64,000 nucleotides of DNA from Paracidovorax citrulli (GCF_900100305.1 NZ_FNEY01000020.1:1-64000); one strand, 5' to 3'; numbered from the stretch's first letter, positions 1 to 8,561 are shown. Notes: generated by a model not told the origin, from the sequence alone. Translations and numbers: made by a program.

Positions 1-342
1 AGCGTCTGTGCGGAGACGTACAGCAGGCCACGGGCCACTCGGTGAAGCTGGGCTGGGCGGACCAGGGCTATACGGGCGAGGTGGCAGCAGAGGCTGCAAG
101 GGACAACGGCATCGATCTGCAGATCGTGAAGCTGCCCGAAGCGAAAAAGGGCTTCGTGCTGCTGCCCCGGCGCTGGGTGGTAGAGCGCAGCTTCGGGTGG
201 CTGGCGAGATTCCGCAGACTCACGCGGGACTACGAGCGCCTACCCGAAGTGCTCGGCGGGCTGCATTTCCTGGTCTTTGCCGTGCTCATGTTGCCTGCAG
301 CCGCACGGGTGCTGGCTGCGGCGGGAAGTTCATAACACGCTC
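1..342 (+). mobile_element. Right end of an IS5-family insertion sequence
   Basis: The window opens inside an insertion sequence. The transposase C-terminus is followed at once by a terminal inverted repeat at 323-342 which, read inward from the outer end, begins GAGCGTGTTATGAA, the style of ends found in the IS427-like group of IS5. The two bases just outside (343-344) are TA, the expected target duplication for that group. The transposase stop codon lies inside the repeat, which is common in these compact elements. The left end is outside the window, so completeness and the matching TA cannot be checked. The element sits inside a HEPN-like gene whose 3' part continues from 343. Confidence 0.85.
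3..335 (+). CDS. IS5-family transposase, C-terminal part (5' end outside window)
   Basis: Open from the first base of the window, this is the C-terminal third of a DDE transposase that moves the element by cut-and-paste. The segment ADQGYTG carries the second catalytic aspartate and RRWVVERSFGWL carries the catalytic glutamate of the C1 region. Both are standard IS5/IS427 signatures. The reading frame ends at a TAA within the terminal inverted repeat. Only the start is missing, through truncation by the window, so the element may be intact and active. A GTG at 42 is an internal valine codon, not a start. Confidence 0.85.
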   Translation, partial: RLCGDVQQATGHSVKLGWADQGYTGEVAAEAARDNGIDLQIVKLPEAKKGFVLLPRRWVVERSFGWLARFRRLTRDYERLPEVLGGLHFLVFAVLMLPAAARVLAAAGSS

Positions 343-724
343 TAAGATCGAGGATGAGAGTTCGCTTGAAGACACTGCTTCAAAGCTCCTCACTGCAAGA
401 TCTGAGCCAACTGCCACCATCATTGAAGGGTGGTCAACGCTTGATGGCGAACTACATAAACTAGCTCGACAAACTGGTATCAACGGGGATCCCCTACTGA
501 GTGAGGCTAAGCTCTATCGCGAGATCATGGACTCCGAGGTATTGCCGATCGAGACAAGGAATCTTGTGCAAGACCTCCGACAACTGCGCAATCAAGTCGC
601 ACATGCCAAGGTTATTCCTACCCCGGAATCAGCACAGGACTATCTAGTTTCAGTACAACGTGTGGTCGAACTAATCAGAAATTATCGCAAAAACCTACCC
701 GGCTATACCCCAGATGTTCGTTGA
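343..724 (+). pseudogene. HEPN/DUF4145-like protein, 3' remnant cut by the IS
   Basis: About 126 codons remain in frame after the IS end, with no start of their own, so this is the C-terminal part of a gene interrupted by the insertion. The remnant is alpha-helical, with the pattern of DUF4145-like HEPN proteins: a helix around EGWSTLDGELHKLA and then LRQLRNQVAHAK. In the latter, R (587-589) and H (602-604) form an RX4H motif, the catalytic signature of HEPN ribonucleases. Base composition is clearly lower in GC than the rest of the window and resembles the OLD-family gene 180 bases downstream. I infer a former partner of that gene in a defence locus. It could equally be an unrelated DUF4145 protein. 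A frame that runs back through the IS is a chance read-through. Confidence 0.6.
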
Positions 725-740
725 AGCCAACTGTATGCAC

Positions 741-765
741 TGAGCGAGGATTAAACACTCGCTCA
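741..765 (+). terminator. Hairpin after the HEPN-like remnant
   Basis: An 8-bp perfect stem (TGAGCGAG, 741-748, with CTCGCTCA, 758-765) closes a 9-base loop 17 bases after the stop codon. No U-tract follows, so a factor-independent terminator is doubtful. It could be an operator or a transcript-stabilising stem. Confidence 0.3.
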
Positions 766-903
766 CCCGTCGGCGTAGAATGCCAGCTCCTGGATAGGCT
801 AGGAATTGCCGTGCAATGTGGCTCGATGGAACGGACGGGTCACTAGGCTAGCAAAGGGACGTCCACATCGATTTCTTGCGGCCATTTAACGTGTGAGAAC
901 GCC

Positions 904-2736
904 ATGCACCTGAAACACCTCATGATCTACAACAGCGGGCCGACCCAAGAGCTTGACCTGCAGCCGCAGTTTACCGCCGATGGTTTGCCTAAGCCGCTAA
1001 TCTTGGTAGGCCTGAACGGGGCTGGCAAGACAAACGTGCTGTCGACAATTGCGGACGCCATCCTTGAACTGCAGGTGGCTGCCGGATTCAACGACATACT
1101 TCCCAATAACAAGATGGGGAGGCGCTTGTTCTATCGCCTTCTCGGGGGCTCGACGACCAGCTTGAATCGTTCTTTTGAAGTCTCAGTCGCGACATTCAAG
1201 CATGCTGAGAGCTCTTTTTCGTACCGCGCTCAGACTGGTCCTGTGCCTGAAACAGTCATCAATAAGCTGGAGACGATCGCAGCGTTTGATGTATGGAATG
1301 TTGAACCAGCAAAGGAAGTAATTGGCGACAGCGCTCAGCTTAAAAACATCTTTATCTCGGATTCCTACAGCTTCTTTCCCGTCAATCGAAACGAAGATGC
1401 GTGGTGGCAGAGTCTGCGCATGGAGCAGTCCGAGGATGTGCGTTTCGCGCATCGTGTAAACGGCGAACTGGCGAAGCCCGTCGTACTTCAGACATCGTTC
1501 GCTCTTTTGAAGCCGTGGATCGCGGATGTCATTCTCGACCAAGCGGTTGACGCGTCTATGGTGCTTACCATGGTGTCTCAGCCCAACTCGGGACGAATCG
1601 CAGACCTTATGGCGAGGGCCAACCAAGGCACTCTCACCGCAATCAACACTGTCTTTAGCACCATCCTTCGTCAGCAGGTTTTCGTGACGCGCGATGGTCG
1701 GGGAGCTGGTGCGTCGAAGCTGTTTTTGCGGGACCTCACTGGCAGTACCGTTCTGAGAAGCCTTGATTCCCTCTCGACTGGCCAAGCTGCATTGGCCGCG
1801 ATCTTTCTTAACATCATCCGCTATTCAGACATGGGGCGGCCGGGGATACGCCTTGAAGAGATCGCGGGGATCTCTGTGATCGATGAGGTCGACGCCCACT
1901 TGCATTCGGAGCTTCAGACTGAGGTACTACCAGCATTGATGAAGCTTTTTCCTCGCGTGCAGTTCGTCGCGACTTCTCATGCCCCCCTGTTTGCGCTCGG
2001 GATGGAGCGTGTCTACGGCCCTGCTGGCTACAGTTTGGTCGAACTGCCGTCCGGCCTCACCATCAGCCCAGAGAGGTTCGGAGAGTTTCAGCGCAGCTTC
2101 GACTACTTCACCGAGACGAAGGCCTTTGAGTTGTTGATGCGGGAAGCCGCTGTTGCCGGCAAGCGTCCTTCGGTAATCTGCGAAGGGGAAACAGATCCAA
2201 AGTATCTACAGCGAGCTGCGGAACTATTGGGCTTTGACGACTTTGCAGCCAATGTCGACTTCGACTGGATTGGATCCAAGGAGGGTGGCACGGCCAAGAA
2301 CGGCGGGGCCGGCGCATTGGACAACGCCGTGCGGCTGTTCAAGTGCAATCCGAATTTGGTTGCGGTGCCGTTGGCGCTCGTCTACGACTGCGATCAACCA
2401 GGTGAAGACTACACGCAAACCAATTTCTTAGTCATGCGGCTGCCTCGCAACGAAGCCAACACAGTTCGAAAGGGAGGCATTGAGAATCTTCTGCCGCCGC
2501 ACGTCTTCGAAGAAGAATTCTTCGAGACGAAGAAAATCGAGAGAGGCGGCGATGACAAAGTCATCACCACGACCATAGCCCTGCGCAAGGTAGCCTTCTG
2601 TGAACACATCTGCGCTCGCGGAGACGTGAAGGACTTCGCCCAGTTCGAGCCGATCATAGATCGGTTGGCACGCTTTTTTGGAATGCCGCGCTCCGATCCA
2701 AGGGCGGCTGTAGAGATAGCAGCTGTCGAAGATTAA
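904..2736 (+). CDS. OLD-family ATPase with C-terminal TOPRIM domain (putative defence nuclease)
   Basis: A 610-residue two-domain protein. The N-terminal ABC-type ATPase has a Walker A GLNGAGKT (residues 36-43), a signature-like LSTGQA (about 290), a Walker B with catalytic glutamate ISVIDEVDAHLH (about 322-333) and a switch histidine in VATSHAP (about 355). A TOPRIM domain follows, with acidic motif ICEGETD (about 424-430) and the metal-binding pair in VYDCDQPGED (about 494). This ATPase-TOPRIM order defines OLD nucleases, which include the P2 Old protein and GajA of Gabija, and which are usually anti-phage. The start ATG follows GAGAA at a suitable distance. No UvrD-like gajB follows, so this is not Gabija. 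Base composition is low-GC like the upstream HEPN remnant, suggesting acquisition. A role in defence is inferred from family and context. Confidence 0.8.
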   Translation: MHLKHLMIYNSGPTQELDLQPQFTADGLPKPLILVGLNGAGKTNVLSTIADAILELQVAAGFNDILPNNKMGRRLFYRLLGGSTTSLNRSFEVSVATFKHAESSFSYRAQTGPVPETVINKLETIAAFDVWNVEPAKEVIGDSAQLKNIFISDSYSFFPVNRNEDAWWQSLRMEQSEDVRFAHRVNGELAKPVVLQTSFALLKPWIADVILDQAVDASMVLTMVSQPNSGRIADLMARANQGTLTAINTVFSTILRQQVFVTRDGRGAGASKLFLRDLTGSTVLRSLDSLSTGQAALAAIFLNIIRYSDMGRPGIRLEEIAGISVIDEVDAHLHSELQTEVLPALMKLFPRVQFVATSHAPLFALGMERVYGPAGYSLVELPSGLTISPERFGEFQRSFDYFTETKAFELLMREAAVAGKRPSVICEGETDPKYLQRAAELLGFDDFAANVDFDWIGSKEGGTAKNGGAGALDNAVRLFKCNPNLVAVPLALVYDCDQPGEDYTQTNFLVMRLPRNEANTVRKGGIENLLPPHVFEEEFFETKKIERGGDDKVITTTIALRKVAFCEHICARGDVKDFAQFEPIIDRLARFFGMPRSDPRAAVEIAAVED

Positions 2737-2945
2737 AACGTCCTCGGTTCACCGACCACTTGACCGCCGGGCGATGAGGCGAGGTTCCTCCTGCACTGAC
2801 AGATCGCCCTTCAGGGCTTGCCTTCTTCGGTCGGCGGCAGCTCGAACGCGTCAGCAGTCATTTATACGCGTCAACCGCGTGTCAGCACCGACTTGGAACC
2901 AAGGGCAACAACACACCACGTGCCGAGCGCCAGCACCTTCCTCCA

Positions 2946-4115
2946 TCAACTCGCCAACGCCCGCATCTCCGCAATCAAGTCCGACTTCCCCTCAAACCCA
3001 ATCCCCGGCAACGCCGGCAGCGTCACATACCCGTTCTCCACCTTCACCCCGTCCGGGAACCCGCCATACGGCTGGAACAGGTCCGGGTAGCTCTCGTTGC
3101 CGCCCAGGCCCAGGCCGGCGGCGATGGCCAATGACATCTGGTGGCCGCCGTGGGGGATGCAGCGGCTGGGGGACCAGCCGTTGTCTTTCAGCATGTCGAG
3201 CGTGCGCAGGTATTCGACGAGGCCGTAGCTGAGGGCGCAGTCGAACTGCAGCCAGTCGCGGTCGGGGCGCATGCCACCGTGGCGGATGAGGTTGCGGGCG
3301 TCCTGCATGGAGAACAGGTTTTCGCCCGTGGCCATGGGGCCCTGGTACACCTCGCCGAGCTTGGCCTGCAGTTCGTAGTCGAGCGGATCGCCGGCCTCTT
3401 CGTACCAGAACAGGGGGTATTGCGAGAGCGCCTTGCCATAGTCGATGGCGGTTTGCAGGTCGAAGCGGCCGTTGGCGTCCACGGCGAGCTGCTGGCCGGG
3501 GCCGAGGATTTTCAGGACAGATTCGATGCGCTCGCAGTCGTCGGCGAGCGACGCGCCGCCGATCTTCATCTTGACGACGGAGTAGCCGCGCGCGAGGTAG
3601 CTCTCCATCTCTTGCTTCAAGCCGTCCAGGCCCTTGCCGGGGTAGTAGTAGCCGCCGGCCGCGTACACGAACACACGCGGGTTGGCGGGCGTGCCGTTGC
3701 CGTAGCGCTCGGCGAGCAACTGGTAGAGGGGCTTGTTGGCTATTTTCGCCACGGCGTCCCACACGGCCATGTCGATGGTGCCGACGGCGACGGAGCGCTC
3801 GCCATGGCCGCCAGGTTTTTCGTTGGTCATCATGCGCGCCCAGACCTTGTGGGGGCACAAGTTGTCGCCGGTGTCATCGACCAGGGAGGCGGGGTCGGCC
3901 TCCAGCACGCGCGGGATGAAGCGGTCGCGCATGAGCGCGCCCTGGCCGTAGCGGCCATTGGAGTTGAAACCGTAGCCGATCACGGGTTGGCCATCGCGGA
4001 TGACGTCGGTGACGACGGCCACGAGGCTGAGCGTCATCTTCGAGAAGTCGATGTAGGCGTTGCGGATGTCGGACTTGATGGGGCGCGTGGATTCGAGGAT
4101 GTTGACGATTCGCAT
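2946..4115 (-). CDS. tarD: D-tartrate dehydratase-like enolase-superfamily enzyme
   Basis: A 389-residue member of the mandelate racemase group of the enolase superfamily, which abstracts the proton alpha to a carboxylate. The sequence closely follows, from memory, the characterised D-tartrate dehydratase of Bradyrhizobium: RNAYIDF near the N-terminus, NEKPGGHGERS in the capping domain, the KMKIGG strand with the KxK catalytic lysine, metal ligands in VDANGR and WYEE, and the CIPHGGHQ histidine loop. Tartrate would give oxaloacetate. It is the last gene of a four-gene operon (aldolase-like, Bug receptor, SDR, this gene) read leftward and presumably controlled by the divergent LysR gene. The start at 4115 discards a long upstream extension that overlaps the SDR gene antisense-free region and has no family match. 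Substrate assignment is by resemblance only. Confidence 0.8.
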   Translation of the reverse strand: MRIVNILESTRPIKSDIRNAYIDFSKMTLSLVAVVTDVIRDGQPVIGYGFNSNGRYGQGALMRDRFIPRVLEADPASLVDDTGDNLCPHKVWARMMTNEKPGGHGERSVAVGTIDMAVWDAVAKIANKPLYQLLAERYGNGTPANPRVFVYAAGGYYYPGKGLDGLKQEMESYLARGYSVVKMKIGGASLADDCERIESVLKILGPGQQLAVDANGRFDLQTAIDYGKALSQYPLFWYEEAGDPLDYELQAKLGEVYQGPMATGENLFSMQDARNLIRHGGMRPDRDWLQFDCALSYGLVEYLRTLDMLKDNGWSPSRCIPHGGHQMSLAIAAGLGLGGNESYPDLFQPYGGFPDGVKVENGYVTLPALPGIGFEGKSDLIAEMRALAS

Positions 4116-4170
4116 GGTGGTCAAAGGCGCGGGCCGTGTGAGATGAAACGGGATGGATGAAGGGAGCGGT

Positions 4171-4974
4171 TCAGCGGGCGAGCGAGGAGCCGCCGCAGAT
4201 GGCGATGTCCTGCCCGGTGATGGCGGCGGCCGCGGGCGAGAGCAGGTAGCCCGTGAGCGCGGCGATTTCCGCGGGGTCGATGAGGCGGCCGATGGGCGGC
4301 AGGCGCGGCGCGCTGCCGGCGCGGGCCGGGTCGGCGAGCATGCCGGTGGCGGTGGCGGCGGGCGAGACGACGTTGACGGTGACGCCCTGCCCCGCCACTT
4401 CGGCCGCCCAGCTGCGCGCGAGCGCGATGAGCGCGGCCTTGGTGGCGGCGTACTGGCCGCGCCCGGGCATGCCCTGGGCCACGCGGCTGCCGATGAAGAC
4501 GACGCGGCCCCGCCCGCGTGCGGCCATGGCGGGCACGAGGGCATCAGCAAGGCGCGTGGCCGCATCGACGTGCAGGCGCCACATGAGTGCGCCGCCGGCA
4601 TGGTCCAGCTGGCCGAGCGGGCCGACGCGCAACACGCCTGCAGCGTGCACCAAGGCATCGGGGGCCTGGGGCGCGGGCGGGGAATTCGGCGGCTGGGAGC
4701 TGGCGTGGCCCGATGTGTTCGGCGCCACGATTTCGCGCGGATCCGCCTCCAGCAACCCCGCCGCGGCGCGGGCGATGGCCTCGCCGTCGGCCAGGTCCAC
4801 GGGCAGGTGCGCGAAGGCCGGGTGCGCGATGGCGGGCGGCGCGATGTCGAGCCCCGTCACGCGCCAGCCGGTGGCGAGCAGCGATTCGGCGATGGCGCGG
4901 CCGATGCCGCTGCTGCTGCCGGTGACGACGGCATGGGGCACGGGGCGGGCCGCTGGAAGCGCGTCACTCGGCAC
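4171..4974 (-). CDS. SDR-family NAD(P)-dependent oxidoreductase
   Basis: A 267-residue classical short-chain dehydrogenase. The Rossmann motif TGSSSGIG lies near residues 18-25, and the active site has the serine in FIGSR and the Tyr-x3-Lys pair in QYAATKAAL. The C-terminal part keeps the usual tail ending in a glycine-rich CGGSS. The reading frame begins with GTG at 4974, overlapping the last 11 bases of the Bug-receptor gene, so translation is probably coupled. There is a short inserted stretch rich in Pro, Ser and Asn after the fourth strand (about residues 88-106). The substrate is probably a hydroxy- or oxo-acid intermediate of the pathway encoded by the operon. Specificity cannot be read from the sequence. 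Confidence 0.8.
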   Translation of the reverse strand: MPSDALPAARPVPHAVVTGSSSGIGRAIAESLLATGWRVTGLDIAPPAIAHPAFAHLPVDLADGEAIARAAAGLLEADPREIVAPNTSGHASSQPPNSPPAPQAPDALVHAAGVLRVGPLGQLDHAGGALMWRLHVDAATRLADALVPAMAARGRGRVVFIGSRVAQGMPGRGQYAATKAALIALARSWAAEVAGQGVTVNVVSPAATATGMLADPARAGSAPRLPPIGRLIDPAEIAALTGYLLSPAAAAITGQDIAICGGSSLAR

Positions 4975-5926
4975 GGATGCGGCCCTCGGTCACGATCTTC
5001 TGGGAGCGCTCCATGTCCTCGCGCTGGAACCTGGCGAAATCTTCCGCGCTGCCGGGCGTGACGATCAGGCCCTGCTCCTTGAGCTTGGGGCCGATCTCGG
5101 CCAGGGCCTTGTTGACCTCGGCGTTGAGGCGCTGCACGAGCGCGGGCGGGGTCCTGGCCGGAGCCCAGAGGCCGTACCAGCTGTAGAACTCGTAGCCGGG
5201 GATGGTTTCGGCCACGGTGGGCACGTCCGGCAGGCTGGGCACGCGCTGGGCCGAGGTGACGGCCACCACGCGCAGCATGCCGCTCTTGTGGTACTGGAGC
5301 GAGCCGAGGATGGGGTCGATGAAGCCGTCGATCTGCCCGCCGATCAGGTCCTGGAAGGCCGGCGCCGTGCCCTTGTACGGCACGACCAGGTAGTCGATCC
5401 TGCCGGCGCGCTTGAGCAGCTCGGTGGAGAGATGGCCGGCCGAGCCGATGGAGCCGACGGCGAAGGTCATCTTGCCGGGGCGCGCCTGGGCGTAGGCGAG
5501 CAGGCTCTTGATGTCGGTGATGGGCAGGTCCTTGTTGATCGCGACCGAGAGCGGCGCCTTGGCGACCAGGGCCACGGGGATGAAATCCTGCGTGACGTTG
5601 TAGGGCACGGACTTGAGCGTCATCGGCGCCGTGGTGTGCGTGGAGGCGCTGAACAGCAGGGTGTAGCCGTCCGCCGGGGCCTTGGCGACGATGTCGCCGC
5701 CGATCACGCCGCTGCCGCCGGGCTTGTTGTCCACGACGAAGGACTGGCCCGTCTGCTCGCCGAGCTTCTGCGCGAGCATGCGGCCGACAGCGTCGAGCGT
5801 ACCGCCCGGCGGGAAGGGAATCACCATCCGCACGGGCTTGTTGGGGTAGGTCTGCGCCATGGCGCCGGCCGCCGCCGCGAGGGCGGCGGCGGCCAGGGCG
5901 GCGCGGAGGAAGTGCTTGCGTTGCAT
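4964..5926 (-). CDS. Bug-family substrate-binding receptor (tripartite tricarboxylate transporter type)
   Basis: A 320-residue periplasmic solute receptor. It starts with a signal peptide (MQRKHFLRAALAAAALA, cleaved after GAMA), then the hallmark YPNKPVRMVIPFPPGG loop that contacts a ligand carboxylate, and VDNKPGGSG further on. Length and motifs are typical of the Bug family, abundant in Bordetella and Comamonadaceae, which bind small organic acids. No TctA/TctB membrane genes lie nearby, so this is an orphan receptor that must share a transporter or act as a sensor. Its place between aldolase-like and SDR/dehydratase genes points to a hydroxy-dicarboxylate or related acid as ligand. A ribosome site AGGAGA precedes the ATG. 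Confidence 0.9.
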   Translation of the reverse strand: MQRKHFLRAALAAAALAAAAGAMAQTYPNKPVRMVIPFPPGGTLDAVGRMLAQKLGEQTGQSFVVDNKPGGSGVIGGDIVAKAPADGYTLLFSASTHTTAPMTLKSVPYNVTQDFIPVALVAKAPLSVAINKDLPITDIKSLLAYAQARPGKMTFAVGSIGSAGHLSTELLKRAGRIDYLVVPYKGTAPAFQDLIGGQIDGFIDPILGSLQYHKSGMLRVVAVTSAQRVPSLPDVPTVAETIPGYEFYSWYGLWAPARTPPALVQRLNAEVNKALAEIGPKLKEQGLIVTPGSAEDFARFQREDMERSQKIVTEGRIRAE

Positions 5927-6017
5927 GGTGTCTTGTCTCCTGTCGTTGTTTCTTGTGAGGCCACCGGTAGAACAACGGACTTTTCATCCGCTGCCCTTGT
6001 GCTGGAGCTGCTGTTGT

Positions 6018-6956
6018 TCAGCGCTGGAGCAGGCCGGCCTGCTTCACGGCGGCGCGCAGCGCGTCCATTTCCTTGGCGCTCGGCGCTTCGGTGGGCGGGC
6101 GCACGGTGGCGTCGTCGATCACGCCGGCCAGGTACATGCCGCCCTTCATGCGGGCATGGGCCTCGCCCGTGGGTTCGCCGCCGCCATAGACGGCGTCCTT
6201 GAGCGGGGTGATGACGGCCTGCACTTCCATGGCCTTCTTGAGGTCGCCCGCCTTGACGGCGTTCCACAGGTCGATGATGAGCTGGGGAATGAAGGTGGCG
6301 AAGCCGACCAGCGCGCCATCGACGCCCTGCACCATGGAGGCGAGCAGGTATTCGTCGTGGCAGGTGAGGATGGCCTTGGAGGCATCGGCCTCGCGGATCG
6401 CCTGGATGTCACGGGCGTATTTGTTCATGTCGCGCTGGCCCACCTTGAAGGCCTGCAGGTAGGGCAGCTTCGCGAGGTCGGCGAGCAGTTGCGACGAGTA
6501 GGAGGCGCGCGTCCAGGCGGGATAGACGTGGCAGACGAGGTCGGCTTCCGGGGCGGCCTGGTGGATGGCCTCGAAGTACTGCAGGGCATGGCCGGAGGTG
6601 AAGCCGAAGCGCAGCCAGTGGTGCGGGGGCATCACGTCGAGCGCGACGGCGCCGGCCGCGACGGCGGCGCGGGCATGGTCGGCGGCGTCCTTCAGGCCCT
6701 CGCAGACGATGGACGAGATGACGGGGCAGCGGCCCTTGAGTTCGTCCGCCACGATGCGGGTGACCTCGGCGCGCTCGGCGGGCGTGAGCGAGAACACCTC
6801 GCCCGTGTGGCCGTTGGTCATGATGGCGACCACGCCGTCGTGGCCGGCGAGCCAGGAGGCGAGCTTGCGCAGGGCGGGCTCGTCGATGCGGTGGTCCGGC
6901 GTGAAGGGGCACGAAATGGCGGGGATGATGCCGCGATAATTCGCGATGGAAGGCAT
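6018..6956 (-). CDS. DapA/N-acetylneuraminate-lyase family (aldolase-like) protein
   Basis: A 312-residue class I aldolase-fold protein. It has the family TNGHTGE motif (about residue 47), a tyrosine in CHVYPAW and the Schiff-base lysine in LQAFKVGQ. These are the residues that make the family condense or split pyruvate-type substrates. It is the first gene of the leftward operon, 150 bases from the divergent LysR regulator. The start MPSIANYRG is chosen because homologous N-termini begin with this YRGIIPAI segment. The longer upstream frame would cross the regulator promoter. It is more likely a catabolic aldolase or decarboxylating dehydratase than true DapA, given its neighbours. Confidence 0.8.
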   Translation of the reverse strand: MPSIANYRGIIPAISCPFTPDHRIDEPALRKLASWLAGHDGVVAIMTNGHTGEVFSLTPAERAEVTRIVADELKGRCPVISSIVCEGLKDAADHARAAVAAGAVALDVMPPHHWLRFGFTSGHALQYFEAIHQAAPEADLVCHVYPAWTRASYSSQLLADLAKLPYLQAFKVGQRDMNKYARDIQAIREADASKAILTCHDEYLLASMVQGVDGALVGFATFIPQLIIDLWNAVKAGDLKKAMEVQAVITPLKDAVYGGGEPTGEAHARMKGGMYLAGVIDDATVRPPTEAPSAKEMDALRAAVKQAGLLQR

Positions 6957-7106
6957 GTGGGCTGTCTCCGTGGTTCCGGGATGGTCCCGTCGTTGGATCG
7001 TTGGAAAGAAGGGGAGCGCAGCGGATGATTCCCGCCCCGCCCGCGGCCGTCCAATACCCGAATCGCATACAACTATCCGCGCGTGCCGCCACGCGCCAGG
7101 AGACGC

Positions 7107-8096
7107 ATGGGCCCCGGCAACCGACCGCTGGATCTGGAGTGGCTGGAGGATTTCCTCGCCCTCGCCGAGAGCGGCAATTTCTCGCGCGCGGCCGAGGCCC
7201 GCGCCATCGCGCAGCCGGCATTCAGCCGCCACATCCGCGCGCTGGAGGACTGGGTGGGCGCCGAGCTGTTCGACCGCAGCGCGCACCCGGCCACCCTCAC
7301 GGCGGCGGGGCAGCGCTTCCAGCCCCTGCTGGAAGACGTGCTTGCGCGGCTGGAGGCGGCGCGGATCAAGGCCTGCGCGGCGCAGGCCCAGGCGGCGGCC
7401 AGCCTGCGCTTCGCGGCGACGCACGTGCTCTCGCTCACCTTCTTCCCGCGATGGCTAGGGGGCCTGGAGTCGCAGCTGCGGCTGGGGCCGATCCAGACGA
7501 TTTCCGACAGCTACCAGGCCTGCGAGGACCTGGCCATGCAGCGGCGCGTGCAGTTCGTGCTGTGCCACGGCCATGCGGCCGTGCCGGGACGGCTGGACGA
7601 GGCGGGCTACCCGGCGGCGCGCCTGGCGGACGACGTGCTGCAGCCCGTGTCGGCGCCGCAGGGGGACGGCACGCCGCTGCATGCGATACCGGGCCCGGAA
7701 TCGCAGGGCGGCGCGCGGCCGCCGCTGCCGGTGCTGGCGTACAGCGATGCCTCGGGCCTGGGGCGCATCATGCGCGCGCTGCGCAAGGGGGTGTTCGACG
7801 CGGGGGGCGTGGCCGGCATGCCGGGCGAGGTGGAGGTGGTGTTTACCGCCCACCATGCGGCGCTGCTCAAGGCGATGGCGCTCGAAGGCCGCGGCATGGC
7901 CTGGCTGCCGCGCAGCCTGATCGCGGAGGAACTGCAATCAGGCGCGCTGGTGGCCGCCGGGCCGGCCGGCTGGGACGTGCCGGTGGAGATCCGGCTGTAC
8001 CGGCAGCGCACGGAGATGTCGGACGCGGCGGAGACGCTCTGGCGCCTCGCCGCGGGCGGGCAGGCCGGGCAGGCCGCAGGCGGCGCCCTGCCCTGA
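7107..8096 (+). CDS. LysR-family transcriptional regulator, divergent from the tartrate-type operon
   Basis: A 329-residue regulator with an N-terminal winged helix (LEWLEDFLALAESGNFSRAA, then QPAFSRHIRALEDWVG as recognition helix) and a substrate-binding-like effector domain. The ATG at 7107 has AGGAGA four bases upstream, which decides it over an in-frame GTG at 7083. Transcription is divergent from the aldolase-like gene, with 150 bases between starts, the classic arrangement for a LysR regulator controlling its neighbour in response to a pathway metabolite. The effector is probably the acid handled by the operon. Confidence 0.88.
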   Translation: MGPGNRPLDLEWLEDFLALAESGNFSRAAEARAIAQPAFSRHIRALEDWVGAELFDRSAHPATLTAAGQRFQPLLEDVLARLEAARIKACAAQAQAAASLRFAATHVLSLTFFPRWLGGLESQLRLGPIQTISDSYQACEDLAMQRRVQFVLCHGHAAVPGRLDEAGYPAARLADDVLQPVSAPQGDGTPLHAIPGPESQGGARPPLPVLAYSDASGLGRIMRALRKGVFDAGGVAGMPGEVEVVFTAHHAALLKAMALEGRGMAWLPRSLIAEELQSGALVAAGPAGWDVPVEIRLYRQRTEMSDAAETLWRLAAGGQAGQAAGGALP

Positions 8097-8120
8097 CACG
8101 CGCCGCCTGGCGGCGGGCGG

Positions 8121-8561
8121 TCAGTCCTTGTGGAAGCGCGTGCCCTGGCCGATGGTGCAGCGGTAGGCCACGGACGGCGTGCGCAGGTCGTAGCCCGGCA
8201 GGTTGAACATCCAGGTGGAGAAGTCCACGGACTGGTCGGGGCGCACCTGGTAGCGCATGAACTGGACGATGGGCTGGCCGTCGCCCGCCACGGTGAAGTG
8301 CGAGTCGCTGAAGGAGACGGTGCCGTCCTGCACGATGCGGTAGGCGCCGATGCGCAGGCCGCCGCGCGTCTGCGAGGGCGCCGCCGCGCCCTGGGGCACG
8401 CATTGCGAGAGATCGATGGCGACGGAGACGTTCCCGCCCTGGTCCAGCGCCTGCTGGATGGCGGCATGGGTGGGCAGGACATCGCCGGCATGGGCGGCTG
8501 CCATCCAGAGGGAGGGCGCGAGCAGCAGGCAGTAGGTGCGGTAGGGCAGCAGTCGGACCAT
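8121..8561 (-). CDS. VirK-family secreted protein
   Basis: A 146-residue protein beginning with a signal peptide (MVRLLPYRTYCLLLAPS, cleavage after AAAHA). The mature part matches the VirK pattern: DLSQC, a GG-L-RIGAYRI strand, VSFSDSHFTV, and RYQVRPDQSVDF, ending with an AYRCTIGQGTRF segment whose cysteine could pair with the one in DLSQC. VirK proteins are small periplasmic or secreted proteins found in plant-associated bacteria and of undefined function. Longer in-frame starts exist upstream, but this one gives a proper signal peptide. It is convergent with the LysR gene, 24 bases away. Confidence 0.75.
   Translation of the reverse strand: MVRLLPYRTYCLLLAPSLWMAAAHAGDVLPTHAAIQQALDQGGNVSVAIDLSQCVPQGAAAPSQTRGGLRIGAYRIVQDGTVSFSDSHFTVAGDGQPIVQFMRYQVRPDQSVDFSTWMFNLPGYDLRTPSVAYRCTIGQGTRFHKD

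Noticed and set aside
8..724. A single 238-codon frame spanning the IS end and the HEPN remnant
   Set aside because: Its first 110 codons are out of frame with the transposase and make a Gly/Arg-rich shadow. Only the part after 342 is a real gene fragment.
904..2736. Gabija system
   Set aside because: The OLD-type protein resembles GajA, but no UvrD-like helicase gene follows, only a catabolic operon on the other strand.
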